Shown here: positions 25,200 through 35,300 of the stretch, piece after piece
How positions within the stretch are numbered: the first letter of the stretch is position 1
Layout: each line of letters begins with the position of its first letter
Assembly (NCBI RefSeq): GCF_024756235.1
Contig: NZ_JANUGY010000006.1
Location: forward strand, 310,001-374,000
Origin: Massilia kyonggiensis
Lineage (GTDB): Bacteria; Pseudomonadota; Gammaproteobacteria; Burkholderiales; Burkholderiaceae_D
Direction: 5' to 3'
Length of the DNA stretch: 64,000 bases
Program-made: the position numbers and the translations under genes
Notes under the pieces: generated by a model
Databases searched by the model: none
What the model saw: only the letters and a program-made list of their open reading frames with translations
Told to the model about the DNA's origin: nothing

Positions 25200-26756
25200 A
25201 TGGCGCCTGACGAAGTCCTGGTCGGCACGATGCAGACACAGCGCGTCGGCATCGTGCTCGAACCGCTGAACCATCCCGAGCTCGGCGCGGTCGCCATCGA
25301 CGACGGCCTGTTCGCCATCGGCCGCACCGAGCAGCCGTTCGCCGCGTATCCGCCCGAGATCGTGGCCGATTTGTCGCGCCGCCATGCGCGCGTCTTCGTC
25401 GAGGGCGGCGACGCCTATCTCGCCGACTTGGGCAGCAAGAACGGTACCACCGTCAACGGCGTGGCCGTCCGCCACGGCATCGTGCGGCTGCACGACGGCG
25501 ACGAGGTCGGCCTCGCGCGCGTGCTCGCGTACCGGGTGCGGCTGCAGGCGACTCCACCCGTCCCGGCGCCGGTGGCGCGGCTCGCCAGCCTGACGCTGGA
25601 ACCGGAGCGGACCGATCTCGGGCTGGAAACCATCGTCATTACCAGCTTCCCGTTCCTGATCAGCAAGGTCGACGACACGTTCGCGCGCTACAAGGAGAAG
25701 GAACCGCACCAGGTCGGCTACCTGTCGCGCCGCCACGCGCACATCTTCCTCAAGGCGGGCGTGCCGTACGTGGAAGACCTGGGCAGCACGAACGGCACCT
25801 TCATCGGCGCGGTACGGCTCGACGAACACGCACACGCGCTCGAGGAGGGCGACGTGCTTGCGTTCGGGGGCCATCACTTCGTCTATCGCGTGCGTCTGCA
25901 ATGGGAACAGGCGGGGCCGGAGCCGACCGTGACGCGGGTATCGTCCGCGCCGGTGGTCTCTCCCGCGGTGCTGGACGCGGAGCATACGACGTTCGTCGCT
26001 TCCGCCGGTTCCTTCCTCGACATCTTTTGCGCCGACGAGCCGCGCGGCGCGCAGGAAGACGAGGTGAATCCCGCCGCCGGCGAACAACCGGCCAGGGAAG
26101 CACGCGGCAAGGCGGCCCTGATGACGGCCGCCGTGCTGGATGCACTGGGCGGCGCCGGCGACGCCGATCCCGCGCGCCTGCGCCGCTGGTTGATGACGCT
26201 GAGCGCGCTGGTGATCGCTGTCATCCTGCTGTTCCAGCTGGCCGGTGCGCCGGAGCGCGCGCTGCAGGGCCTCGTCGACGGCGGCGATTTCGCAACGGCG
26301 GCCCGCCTCGCCGACGACCGCCTCGCGCGCGATCCGGACAATGCGGACGTGAAGGCGCTGGGCACGGAAGCCCTGCTGAAAGCGGAACTGCCGCAGTGGA
26401 TGGCGGACCTGAAGGGGCGCCGCTTCGACCGCACTGTCCAGGCCGAGGCACGCATGCGCCGCCTGAGCACCCACAATGCGGATGCGAAGATCCTCGTGGC
26501 GGAAATCGCCTGGGTCGGCGACGTGGAACGATTCGTTCATGCGCGCGGCGGCGCGGCCGCTCCCGTGCGCGACGCGGCCGACGGTGCGCGCGTACGCCGG
26601 ATACTGAAGCAATGGCAGGACGAGCAGCCGGCGCACCAGCGCGCGTTCGCGACGATCTCGGCCCATGTGCCGGCATTCCGCGACACGTATGCGCAGGCGG
26701 CCAGCGACCTGCGCAAGTTGGCCCTGGCGGGAGGCGGAGATGGCAACGAGCAATAA
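25200..26756 (+). CDS. Membrane protein with two N-terminal FHA domains
   Basis: A 518-residue protein; an upstream TTG at 25185 is an alternative start. FHA1 spans about residues 20-115 (IGRTE, LSRRHA, LGSKNGTTVNG) and FHA2 about 130-233 (YLSRRHA, LGSTNGTFIG). A linker follows, then one membrane helix at about 331-348 and a ~170-residue helical, presumably periplasmic, C-terminal domain that I do not recognise. The FHA domains face the cytosol and should read phosphothreonine marks made by the kinase at 17603. Located between the TolC and HlyD genes and overlapping the latter by 17 bp, it may be a scaffold that couples phosphorylation to exporter assembly (inference). Confidence 0.88.
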   Translation: MAPDEVLVGTMQTQRVGIVLEPLNHPELGAVAIDDGLFAIGRTEQPFAAYPPEIVADLSRRHARVFVEGGDAYLADLGSKNGTTVNGVAVRHGIVRLHDGDEVGLARVLAYRVRLQATPPVPAPVARLASLTLEPERTDLGLETIVITSFPFLISKVDDTFARYKEKEPHQVGYLSRRHAHIFLKAGVPYVEDLGSTNGTFIGAVRLDEHAHALEEGDVLAFGGHHFVYRVRLQWEQAGPEPTVTRVSSAPVVSPAVLDAEHTTFVASAGSFLDIFCADEPRGAQEDEVNPAAGEQPAREARGKAALMTAAVLDALGGAGDADPARLRRWLMTLSALVIAVILLFQLAGAPERALQGLVDGGDFATAARLADDRLARDPDNADVKALGTEALLKAELPQWMADLKGRRFDRTVQAEARMRRLSTHNADAKILVAEIAWVGDVERFVHARGGAAAPVRDAADGARVRRILKQWQDEQPAHQRAFATISAHVPAFRDTYAQAASDLRKLALAGGGDGNEQ

Positions 26757-28116
26757 GCCTGCACGATCCCTGATCGGCGCGCTGGAAGACCACAGCGACG
26801 AAGGCATCGGCATCCTGACGGCCACCCCGGCGCGCCTGACGCACGTGGCCATCTACGTGATGGTGGCGCTGGTGCTGGCCGGCCTGGCGTGGTCGTTCTT
26901 CGGCCGCGCGGACGTGCTCGTGATGGCGCCGGGTACGCTGGTACCGGCGTCCGAGGTACGCAGGCTGTATGCGCCGATCGATGGCGAGCTGGCCAATATC
27001 TACATCGCCGAGGGGCAGCCCGTGCTCAAGGGCGACGTGGTGGCGCGGCTGTACGCACGTGGCGCCATCGAGGCGGCGCGCAATGCACTGGAGGCGCGTC
27101 TGAAACTGGAAGATGCCGAGCGCGAATGGAAGGAGTTCCCGCAAAAGAAAGCCTTGTTGGACGAGCGCGTGGCCGCCCTCAAGGAAGCGATGGACACGGA
27201 GGCTCGCCAGCACGAGCGCCGCCAGGCCGAGGGCACGAGCCGCCTCGCCGCCGGGCAGCGCGCGCAGTCGCAGGAGGCGCGCACGAACCTGGACGACGCG
27301 CGCCGCGCTCGGGACGCGGCGCGCGACGAGGCGGCCAAGTACGAACGCCTGTTCGCGCTGCCAGGCGGCGGCGGGGTGTCGCAGCTGCAGGTGGAGGGCA
27401 AGAAGAATGCGCTGCAGGCGGCCGAGAACGCGGTGCGCGTGGCGGAATCGCGCGTGAGCGAACTGTCGGCGCGCCAGAGCCTGGAAACCACCGAGGCGCG
27501 GTCGCAGCTGGAGACGAGCGGCCAGCAGCTCGCGAGCCTGCGCCTGCAGTACGAAGCGGCGACGCGCGAGGCGACCAATGTCGAGGAAAAGCTGCGGCTG
27601 CAGGTCCAGACGGCGCGGCTGGTGGCGGATGCGGCATCGCGCATCCAGTTCGAGAACATCGACAAGGACAATTTCCTGCGCATCCTTGCGCCTGTGGATG
27701 GCGTGATCACGGAGGTGACGTCCACGCAGCCCGGCGACAAGATCCAGGCGAATACGCCGCTGGGCGGCATCGTGCCGAAGAACACGCGGCCCCTGCTCAA
27801 GATCGAGATTCCCGAACAGGACCGCGCTTTCCTGCGCGAGGGCTTGCCGGTGCAGGTGAAGTTCAATGCCTTTCCCTACCAGCGCTACGGCATCATCGAC
27901 GGCATCTTGCAGACCATCGCGCCCGCGACGCGCGTCTCGCCGCAGACGCGGCTGCCCGTGTACGAAGGCCGCGTCGCCCTCGAGCGCGACCACTACACGG
28001 TGGGCGACACGTCGTACCCGCTGCGCTACGGCATGACGGCGAGCGCGGAAATCGTCGTGCGCAAGCGCCGCCTGATCGACCTGGCGTTCGATCCGTTCCG
28101 CCAGCTCGGCGGGTGA
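26740..28116 (+). CDS. HlyD-type membrane fusion protein
   Basis: A 458-residue adaptor. The ATG at 26740 follows GGGAGGCGG. There is a short cytosolic N terminus and one membrane helix at about 35-55. A biotinyl-lipoyl half follows (LYAPIDGELANIYIAEGQPVLKGD), then a long coiled-coil hairpin (about 110-310, rich in Ala, Glu, Arg and Gln). The second lipoyl half is LAPVDGVITEVTSTQPGD, and beta-barrel segments lead to the C terminus. This is the layout of adaptors of type I secretion. It should bridge the C39 exporter at 10019 and the TolC-type channel at 23791. It ends 3 bp before a convergent lipoprotein gene. Confidence 0.93.
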   Translation: MATSNKPARSLIGALEDHSDEGIGILTATPARLTHVAIYVMVALVLAGLAWSFFGRADVLVMAPGTLVPASEVRRLYAPIDGELANIYIAEGQPVLKGDVVARLYARGAIEAARNALEARLKLEDAEREWKEFPQKKALLDERVAALKEAMDTEARQHERRQAEGTSRLAAGQRAQSQEARTNLDDARRARDAARDEAAKYERLFALPGGGGVSQLQVEGKKNALQAAENAVRVAESRVSELSARQSLETTEARSQLETSGQQLASLRLQYEAATREATNVEEKLRLQVQTARLVADAASRIQFENIDKDNFLRILAPVDGVITEVTSTQPGDKIQANTPLGGIVPKNTRPLLKIEIPEQDRAFLREGLPVQVKFNAFPYQRYGIIDGILQTIAPATRVSPQTRLPVYEGRVALERDHYTVGDTSYPLRYGMTASAEIVVRKRRLIDLAFDPFRQLGG

Positions 28117-28119
28117 CCG

Positions 28120-28740
28120 CTATTGCGGCAAGCCGTTGTAGCCTTCGGACGCCGCCTTGAGCTGCAGGAAGACGACGTCCGCCGGCACGGTCTCGCCGGC
28201 CCGCAGCTTGGTGCGCGGGTCGTCCATGACGGGCGTCAGCATGAGCTTGCCTTCAACCCGGTCGGCGACGAACCACGATTTCATCGCAGCCACATGCACG
28301 ACGAAATCGCCGGCGCCATGGCGATAGCGGCTGATGAGCCGTGCGACGGCCGCATTGCCCAGTTCCGACGCCCGCCAGCCTTCGCGCGATCCCATGACGA
28401 AGATGGACGTGGCCACGCGGTCGCCGACCTTGACGGGGTACAGCGTGCGCCGGATGTCGACGAGCAGCGTTTCCGGATCGGTGTTCGAGGTAAAGGCACG
28501 CAGGGCGTCGAGCTGGACGCGGTAGACCTGCAGCGGCTCGCCGAGCCTGGCCTGGCGCACTTCGTCCAGCGAGTCGAAGCCGAGCGACGCATAGTTGCTT
28601 GCATTGACGACCTGCCGGAGCGTGGCCAGGCCGTGCTGGGCGGCGGTGTCCTGGCTGTGGTTGGGGCGGGGTTGGCTCGTCTGGCAGCCGCCGAGGAAGA
28701 GGACCACCGCAACGATCAACGCGAAAGGAAGTTTGCGCAT
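28120..28740 (-). CDS. Lipoprotein of unknown function
   Basis: A 206-residue protein. The start at 28740 follows AAGGTGAATG. The signal peptide ends in a lipobox (LFLGGC). The rest (ASLGFDSLDEVRQARLGEPL, then VKVGDRVATSIFVM and VARLISRYR) is a mixed alpha/beta domain I do not recognise. It starts one base after the stop of the cysteine-peptidase lipoprotein gene, so the two form an operon. It might be a cognate inhibitor or partner of that peptidase. The gene is convergent with the HlyD gene. Confidence 0.7.
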   Translation of the reverse strand: MRKLPFALIVAVVLFLGGCQTSQPRPNHSQDTAAQHGLATLRQVVNASNYASLGFDSLDEVRQARLGEPLQVYRVQLDALRAFTSNTDPETLLVDIRRTLYPVKVGDRVATSIFVMGSREGWRASELGNAAVARLISRYRHGAGDFVVHVAAMKSWFVADRVEGKLMLTPVMDDPRTKLRAGETVPADVVFLQLKAASEGYNGLPQ

Positions 28741-28741
28741 G

Positions 28742-29329
28742 TCATTCACCTTTATACGTGATGTTGTAATAGTCGTTCCAATGGGTGTGGTCGCCCGCGC
28801 GGCTGACGTAATCGGCATACGTCATGATGGTTTCCGTGCCGCCGACCAGCGTATTCAGGTCCGTAAAAGGCTCGGGATCGTTGACGTCCACGTATTGCAC
28901 GCCATTCACGGTGAAATAGCCTTTTACGACCATCATGTGGCCGCCGCCGCCGGGCCAGTGCCAGCTGAATGCGATGGGTTTCTTTTTGCAGTAAATCTGC
29001 GATTTGATCTGGTTGAACGTAAGTGCCGTATCGGAGGTCTGGTCGGCCGTAAAACCGTATTTCTCGTATTCCGGCCAGCCGCCGTTATTGCAGCTTCCGG
29101 AATTGTTTTCGCAGCACGTCGTGAGGCCGAAACGGTTATTCGCTTCCACGCACTGGGCGACGTCATGGCCCAGGAAACGCATGGTCATCTGGCCGCTCGC
29201 CGCCCAGCACCAGTTCGACGCCTGCTGCGGCAATTTCGGAACGTCGATCGTGGATACCAGTGGTGGATGACAACAGGCAGATAAAGTTCCCAATAAAAAA
29301 ATTCCGCCAAGAATATGTGCGCTTTTCAT
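28742..29329 (-). CDS. Papain-like cysteine peptidase lipoprotein (AvrRpt2/C39-like fold)
   Basis: A 195-residue protein with a lipoprotein signal (GTLSAC). The catalytic region matches papain-like peptidases of the AvrRpt2 (C70) type: VPKLPQQASNWCWAAS with nucleophile Cys41, His131 in GGGGHMMVVKGY, and Asn150/Asp151 in VDVNDPEP. Extra Cys residues (TTCCENNSGSC) suggest disulfides in the periplasm. AvrRpt2 itself is a plant-pathogen effector, but related lipoproteins are common in non-pathogens. Being next to the exporter locus, it might trim exported peptides or degrade rival ones (inference). The next gene starts one base after its stop. Confidence 0.82.
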   Translation of the reverse strand: MKSAHILGGIFLLGTLSACCHPPLVSTIDVPKLPQQASNWCWAASGQMTMRFLGHDVAQCVEANNRFGLTTCCENNSGSCNNGGWPEYEKYGFTADQTSDTALTFNQIKSQIYCKKKPIAFSWHWPGGGGHMMVVKGYFTVNGVQYVDVNDPEPFTDLNTLVGGTETIMTYADYVSRAGDHTHWNDYYNITYKGE

Positions 29330-29502
29330 TACGGCGACCCTCCAGCGAGTTCAATCGTTTATTCCGGGAATCATCCACGGATGGATAAACCCTCCCGATA
29401 AAGGTATATGCAGATCGGTTACGAACCCAACCTGATTCCCGTGATCTGTTGAGGCCGCTCATTGATGAATAACGCCATCTTTTATTGCGGTATCATTGCG
29501 CC

Positions 29503-29838
29503 ATGCGCCGCCTGATCCTCATCCTGCTGCTGGTCGTCTATCCATTCCAGGTCGCCCTGGCCATGGCGGACAAGTGCTGCGCGATGACGCCGGCTGGCGT
29601 GAGCCACCACAGCGTCGAAGCGGAGGCCGGTTCCGTGTTCGTGGCCGACGACGGCGCGTCCCTGGCCGACTCGCACTGTGCGGCCTGCACGTTCGGGCAC
29701 ACGGCGTGCCTGCCCGTCCAGCTCGTCGTAGTACCGGCCGAACGCCGGCACGCATCCGGCATCGACTTTTTCCCGCCCTACCTCAAAGCGCCTCCCGCAA
29801 GCCGTCCCGAACGGCCGCAATGGCCTGCCGCCGCCTGA
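29503..29838 (+). CDS. czcI: CzcI-like small periplasmic protein
   Basis: A 111-residue protein with signal peptide MRRLILILLLVVYPFQVALA. The mature part has Cys/His-rich segments (DKCCAM, HHS, DSHCAACTFGHTACLP) suited to metal binding and a Pro-rich tail. It directly precedes czcC, czcB and czcA in the order czcICBA known from Cupriavidus, where CzcI modulates the operon. Assignment rests mainly on position, size and these motifs. Confidence 0.75.
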   Translation: MRRLILILLLVVYPFQVALAMADKCCAMTPAGVSHHSVEAEAGSVFVADDGASLADSHCAACTFGHTACLPVQLVVVPAERRHASGIDFFPPYLKAPPASRPERPQWPAAA

Positions 29839-29904
29839 CCCGCGCGCGGCGTTGATCCCCCACAAATCCCCGCGCGCCTGAATCGACCATTTTCAGGAGC
29901 ACGC

Positions 29905-31134
29905 ATGAACACATCCAAGACATTGGCGGTGCTCGTCCTCGCATCCGCATTGGCATGGCGCTGCGGCGCCGAGCCCTTGCGCGTTGCGGCGGACACCGCC
30001 CCCATCGACTTATCCACAGCGATCCGGCTCGCCCTCGACCAGCCCGCCGCCCGCGCGGCCGCGCACGAAGTGGCGGCGAGCGATGCGCTGGTCGGCCAGG
30101 CTGGCCGCCTGCCGAATCCCGAGCTGTCTTACTTGCGCGAAGGCCAGCAGGCCGGCACGCGCACGACCACCGTGCAGATCAACCAGCCGATCGAGCTCGG
30201 CGGCAAACGCCAAGCCCGCGTTGCCCTCGCCCGGGGCACGGCGGACGCGGCGCGCGGCGACCGGCTGGCGCAGCGATTGGCCATCCGGGCCGACGTCAGC
30301 GCCGCCTACCATGAGGTGCTGATCGCCGGACACAGGCTGGCCCTCGCCCAGGCATTGACCGACCTCGCGCGCCGGACCGTCGACGTGGCCGGCAAGCGCG
30401 TGGCGGCCGGGAAGATTTCGCCCATCGACGAGACGCGGGCCCGCCTCGCCGCCGTCGACGCATCGACCGCGCTGGCCCACGCGACGGCCGCGCTGGCCAT
30501 CGCCCGCACGACGCTGGGCGCGCTGATCGGCCGTCCTGCGGAAACCCTCGCGCTGGACGATGACAGCGACCGGTTGCCGGAAAGCATGCCCATCGCCGAT
30601 TTGCTGACCCGTGAATCCGCCGCGGTCCGCCGTGCACGCGGCCAGCTGGCGGCGCGGCAGGCCCAGGCCGACGTCGAACGGGCGGCGCGCGTGCCGGACG
30701 TCACCCTGTCCGTGGGCACGCAAAAGGATGACCAGGTGGGCCGGCGCCAGGCCGTCGTCGGCCTGTCCGTGCCGCTGCCGCTGTTTAATCGCAACGAGGA
30801 CGCCCTGCGTGCAGCCTTGCGCCGTACCGACGCGGCGAACGACGAACTGGCCGCTGCCCGCATCGAAACAACGGCGGCGCTGACGGCTGCCCACACGCGC
30901 TACGAAACGGCGAAACAGGAAGCCCGGCTGCTGCGCGACGACGTCGTGCCGGGTGCGAAGACCGCGTACGAGCAGACGCTGAAAGGGTTCGAGTACGGGA
31001 AGTTTTCCTTCCTGGACGTACTCGATGCGCAGCGCACGTGGTTCCAGGCGCAGACGCGCCAGTGGGACAGCCTGGAAACCGCCTGGCGCGCCTGGGCCGA
31101 CATCGAACGCCTCGCCGGCACCGATCAAGACTGA
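29905..31134 (+). CDS. czcC: Outer-membrane channel of the heavy-metal efflux pump
   Basis: A 409-residue protein; AGGAGCACGC precedes the ATG. It has a signal peptide, then two outer-membrane-efflux repeats (DLSTAIRLALDQPAAR..., NPELSYLREG, IELGGKRQARVALA; later VGLSVPLPLFNRNEDALR and FLDVLDAQRTWFQAQ). The 'PLFNRN' and 'ELGGKR' motifs are typical of CzcC. It forms the exit duct with CzcB and CzcA, encoded just downstream. Confidence 0.92.
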   Translation: MNTSKTLAVLVLASALAWRCGAEPLRVAADTAPIDLSTAIRLALDQPAARAAAHEVAASDALVGQAGRLPNPELSYLREGQQAGTRTTTVQINQPIELGGKRQARVALARGTADAARGDRLAQRLAIRADVSAAYHEVLIAGHRLALAQALTDLARRTVDVAGKRVAAGKISPIDETRARLAAVDASTALAHATAALAIARTTLGALIGRPAETLALDDDSDRLPESMPIADLLTRESAAVRRARGQLAARQAQADVERAARVPDVTLSVGTQKDDQVGRRQAVVGLSVPLPLFNRNEDALRAALRRTDAANDELAAARIETTAALTAAHTRYETAKQEARLLRDDVVPGAKTAYEQTLKGFEYGKFSFLDVLDAQRTWFQAQTRQWDSLETAWRAWADIERLAGTDQD

Positions 31135-31143
31135 AAGAACACC

Positions 31144-32334
31144 ATGACGAAGAAACAGACCCTGGCGATCGCGCTGATGTGCGCGCTCGCCCTCCTCCTT
31201 GCCGCCCTGATGCTGTTGACACGCCAGGACGCGGCACCTGCCAAAGATGCGCACGGCCATGACGACCGCGGCGCGGAAACCGGCGCCGCTTCGGAAGACG
31301 CCGGTGAACGCGGCATCGCGATGACGGACGCACAGATCAAGGCCAACGGCATCGCCCTCGACTCGGCCGGCCCGGCCACCTTGCGGCAGCGGCTGCACCT
31401 GCCCGCGCAAGTCAAAACCGACGCGGAACGCACCGTCGCGCTGGCTGCGCCGGCGCAGGGCATCGTGCAGGCCGTGCTCGTGTCGCCGGGCACCCTGGTG
31501 CGCAAGGGGCAGGCGCTCGTGACGATCCAGAGTCCGGCCGTCGCACAGTGGCGCGCCGAGGCCGCCACCACGCGCCAGCGCCTGCAGCTCGCCCGCACGA
31601 CCTATCAACGCGAAAAGACGTTGTGGGACGAGCGCATCTCGGCCCGCCAGGACCTGGAAGCCGCCGCGACGGCGATGAAGGAAGCGGAGATCGCCGCACA
31701 GGCCGCGGCGCAGCATCTGGCCGCCTTGGGCATCGATCCCGGCGGTGGCGTCTCGGGCAGCGTGACGATGCGCGCACCGATCGCCGGCGTCGTCGTCGAG
31801 AAGCCGGCCGTCGCCGGGCAGGCGGTCGACGAGAGCAAACCTTTGCTGACGATCGCCGACCTGTCGCACGTGTGGATCGAAGCGGCCGTGCCCGCCGACA
31901 GCCTGGGCCAGGTCGGCGCGGGCATGGCGGCAAAGATCAGCGTGGGCACGCAGCCGGGCGAGATCGACGGCACCGTCGCCTTCGTCGGCCCCGTCCTCGG
32001 CGAGACGACGCGCATGGCGACGGCACGCATCGTCCTGCCGAACCGGGATGCACGCCTGCGGCCGGGCATGCTGGCCAGCGTCGACCTGATGGGGCCGCAG
32101 GCGCAGGTGCCCGTGACGGTATCCGGCGATGCGATCCAGACGATCCACGAGCACAGCGTCGTGTTCGTCCGCACGAAGGCGGGTTTTGCACTGCGCGACG
32201 TGGTGCCCGGACGCTCGGACGGCAAGCGGATCGAGATCGTGCGCGGGCTGGCGGCCGGGGAGGTCGTCGCCGCCGGCGGCAGCTTCCTGCTGAAGGCGGA
32301 CCTCGGCAAGAGCGAAGCCGGACACGAGGACTGA
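31144..32334 (+). CDS. czcB: Membrane fusion protein of the heavy-metal efflux pump
   Basis: A 396-residue adaptor with an N-terminal signal-anchor (LALLLAALMLLTR) and an acidic His-containing linker (DAHGHDDRGAE). Lipoyl and hairpin segments follow (PAQGIVQAVLVSPGTLVRKG; TRQRLQLARTTYQREKTLW; MRAPIAGVVVEKPAVAGQ), then a beta-barrel and a membrane-proximal domain. This matches CzcB of HME-RND pumps. It starts 9 bp after czcC and ends 10 bp before czcA, so all are one transcript. The terminal SEAGHED could add a metal ligand. Confidence 0.92.
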   Translation: MTKKQTLAIALMCALALLLAALMLLTRQDAAPAKDAHGHDDRGAETGAASEDAGERGIAMTDAQIKANGIALDSAGPATLRQRLHLPAQVKTDAERTVALAAPAQGIVQAVLVSPGTLVRKGQALVTIQSPAVAQWRAEAATTRQRLQLARTTYQREKTLWDERISARQDLEAAATAMKEAEIAAQAAAQHLAALGIDPGGGVSGSVTMRAPIAGVVVEKPAVAGQAVDESKPLLTIADLSHVWIEAAVPADSLGQVGAGMAAKISVGTQPGEIDGTVAFVGPVLGETTRMATARIVLPNRDARLRPGMLASVDLMGPQAQVPVTVSGDAIQTIHEHSVVFVRTKAGFALRDVVPGRSDGKRIEIVRGLAAGEVVAAGGSFLLKADLGKSEAGHED

Positions 32335-32344
32335 CGAGGCGCCC

Positions 32345-35300
32345 ATGTTCCAACAACTTATCGCATTCGCCATCGCGCGCCGCTGGCTGGTCGTCCTCGC
32401 CGTCGTCGCCCTCGCCGGACTGGGCGTTTATAACTATCAACGCCTGCCGATCGATGCCGTGCCCGACATCACGAACGTGCAGGTGCAGATCAACACGGCC
32501 GCGCAAGGTTATTCTCCGCTGGAAGTCGAGCAGCGCATCACCTTCCCCATCGAATCGGCGATGAGCGGCCTGCCCCGGCTCGAGCAGACGCGGTCGCTGT
32601 CGCGCTACGGCCTGTCGCAAGTCACCGTCGTCTTCAAGGAAGGCACCGACATCTACTTTGCGCGCCAGCTCGTGAGCGAGCGGCTGCAGCAGGCGAAGAG
32701 CCGGCTGCCGGACAAGGCCGATCCCGCGCTGGGGCCGATCGCGACGGGCCTCGGCGAGATCTTTTACTGGACCGTCGAAGCGCGCCCCGACGCGTTGAAG
32801 CCGGACGGCACGCCCTATTCCCCGGCCGACCTGCGCGAAATCCAGGACTGGATCGTGGCACCGCAACTGCGCGGCGTCGCGGGCGTCACGGAAGTGAACA
32901 CGATCGGCGGCTACCTGAAGGAATACCAGGTCGCGCCGGACATGGCGAAGCTGACCGCGCACGGGCTGTCGCTGGCGACCCTGGTGAACGCCATCGACCG
33001 CAACAACGTCAACGCGGGCGCCGGCTACATCGAGCGCGGTGGCGAGCAGTTCGTCGTGCGCACGCCCGGCCAGGTGAAAACGCTGGAGGAGATCCGCAAC
33101 ATCGTGCTGGACGTCGTCGACGGCGCTCCGGTGCGCGTGCGCGACGTGGCCGACGTCGAACCTGGCCGCGAACTGCGCACCGGGGCCGCCACGGAGAACG
33201 GTCGCGAAGTGGTGCTGGGTGCCGTCTTCATGCTGATCGGCCAGAACAGCCGCGCCGTCGCGGACAGCGCGCGCCGCAAGCTCGACGAGGTCAACCGTTC
33301 GCTGCCGCCCGGCGTGCAGGCGCTGCCCGTGTACGACCGCTCGGTGCTCGTGAACAAGGCCATCGGCACCGTCCGCAACAACCTCGTCGAAGGGGCGCTG
33401 CTCGTCATCGCGATCCTGTTCGCTTTTCTCGGCAATCTGCGCGCGGCGCTCGTCACGGCGCTCGTCATTCCGCTCACGATGCTGCTCGTGTTCACGGGCA
33501 TGGTGGAGGCAGGCGTCAGCGCCAACCTGATGAGCCTCGGCGCGCTCGACTTCGGCATCATCGTCGACGGTGCCGTCGTCATCGTCGAGAACTGCATACG
33601 AAGGCTCGGCATCGCCCAGGCCGAGGTCGGGCGCCCTTTGACCGGCACGGAACGCCGCACGGAAGTCGCGCTCGCGGCGGCGGAAGCGAGGCGGCCGCTG
33701 CTGTTCGGCCAGCTGATCATCATGACGGTCTATCTGCCCCTGCTCGCGCTGTCCGGCATCGAAGGCAAGATGTTTCATCCGATGGCGCTCACGGTCGTGA
33801 TGGCGCTGGTCGGCGCGATGATCCTGTCCGTGACGTTCGTGCCGGCTGCCGTCGCGCTGTTCGTCAGCGGCGACGTGGCCGAGCACGACAACCGCCTGAT
33901 GCACAAGGCGCGCGACTGGTACCGGCCGCTGCTCGACTGGACCTTGCGCAACCGCCCGGTGGCGTTGACGTTTGCCGCGCTCTCCGTGCTGCTGACAGGC
34001 CTGCTGGCGACGCGGCTCGGCACCGAGTTCGCGCCGAACCTGAACGAGGGCGATCTCGCCGTGATGACGTTGCGGATTCCCGGCACGAGCCTGCAACAAT
34101 CAGTGGCGATGCAGCAGAAGCTGGAAGCGGCGCTGCTGCGTGAATTCCCCGAGATCGAGCGGGCGTTCGCGCGCATCGGCACGGCCGAGGTGGCGACCGA
34201 CCCGATGCCGCCGAACGCGGCCGACAGTTATTTGATCCTGCGGCCGGAAAACCAGTGGCCGCGGCCGCGCCGCACACATGCCGAGCTCGTGGCCGCGATC
34301 GCCGAAGCGGCCAATCGCATCCCCGGCAACAACTACGAGTTCTCGCAACCGATCCAGCTGCGCTTCAATGAGCTGATCTCGGGCGTGCGCAGTGACGTGG
34401 CCGTGAAGGTCTTCGGCGACGACACGGCAACCATGCTCGCGACGGCGCAGCGCATCGCCCAGGTCCTCGATCGGCTGCCGGGCGCGGCCGAAGTCAAGAT
34501 CGAGCAGACGGAAGGTTTGCCCGCGCTGACCCTGGCCGTCGACCGCATCAAGGCCGCGCGCTACGGCCTGAACGTGGCCGATGTGCAGGAAGCATTCGGC
34601 ACGCTCGTCGGCGGCCGCGACGTCGGCACCGTGTTCGAAGGCGACCGCCGCTTCGCCATCACCGTGCGCCTGCCGGAAGGGGCGCGCAACGACGTCGAGA
34701 CGCTGCGCCGCCTGCCCATCTCCCTGCCTGCGCGCGAGGGCCGCAGTGCCAGCATCCCGCTGTCCGAGATCGCCACGCTGGCGTTCATTCCGGAAGCGAA
34801 CCAGATCAGCCGCGAGAACGGCAAGCGCCGCATCGTCGTCACGGCGAACGTGCGCGGGCGCGACCTGGGCTCGTTCGTCGCCGACCTGCAGTCCGGGCTG
34901 AACAAGCTGAAACTGCCGGCGGGCGTGTGGTTGAGTCTTGGCGGGCAATTCGAGAACCTGCAGGCGGCGGGCCAGCGCCTGGCGCTCGTCGTACCGGCCG
35001 CATTGGCGCTCGTGTTCACGCTCCTGTACCTGATGTTCGGCAGCGTGAAGGATGGCCTGCTCGTGTTCAGCGGCATCCCGTTCGCCATGACGGGCGGCGT
35101 GCTGGCGCTGTGGCTGCGCGGGCTGCCGCTGTCGATTTCGGCGGCCGTCGGCTTCATCGCGCTGTCCGGCGTGGCCGTGCTGAACGGGCTCGTGATGCTG
35201 GCGTTCGTGCGCTCGCTGCGCGAGCAGGGCCACACGGCCGAGGAGGCCATGCGCGAGGGCGCGCAGGTGAGATTGCGGGCCGTCCTCATGACGGCACTCG

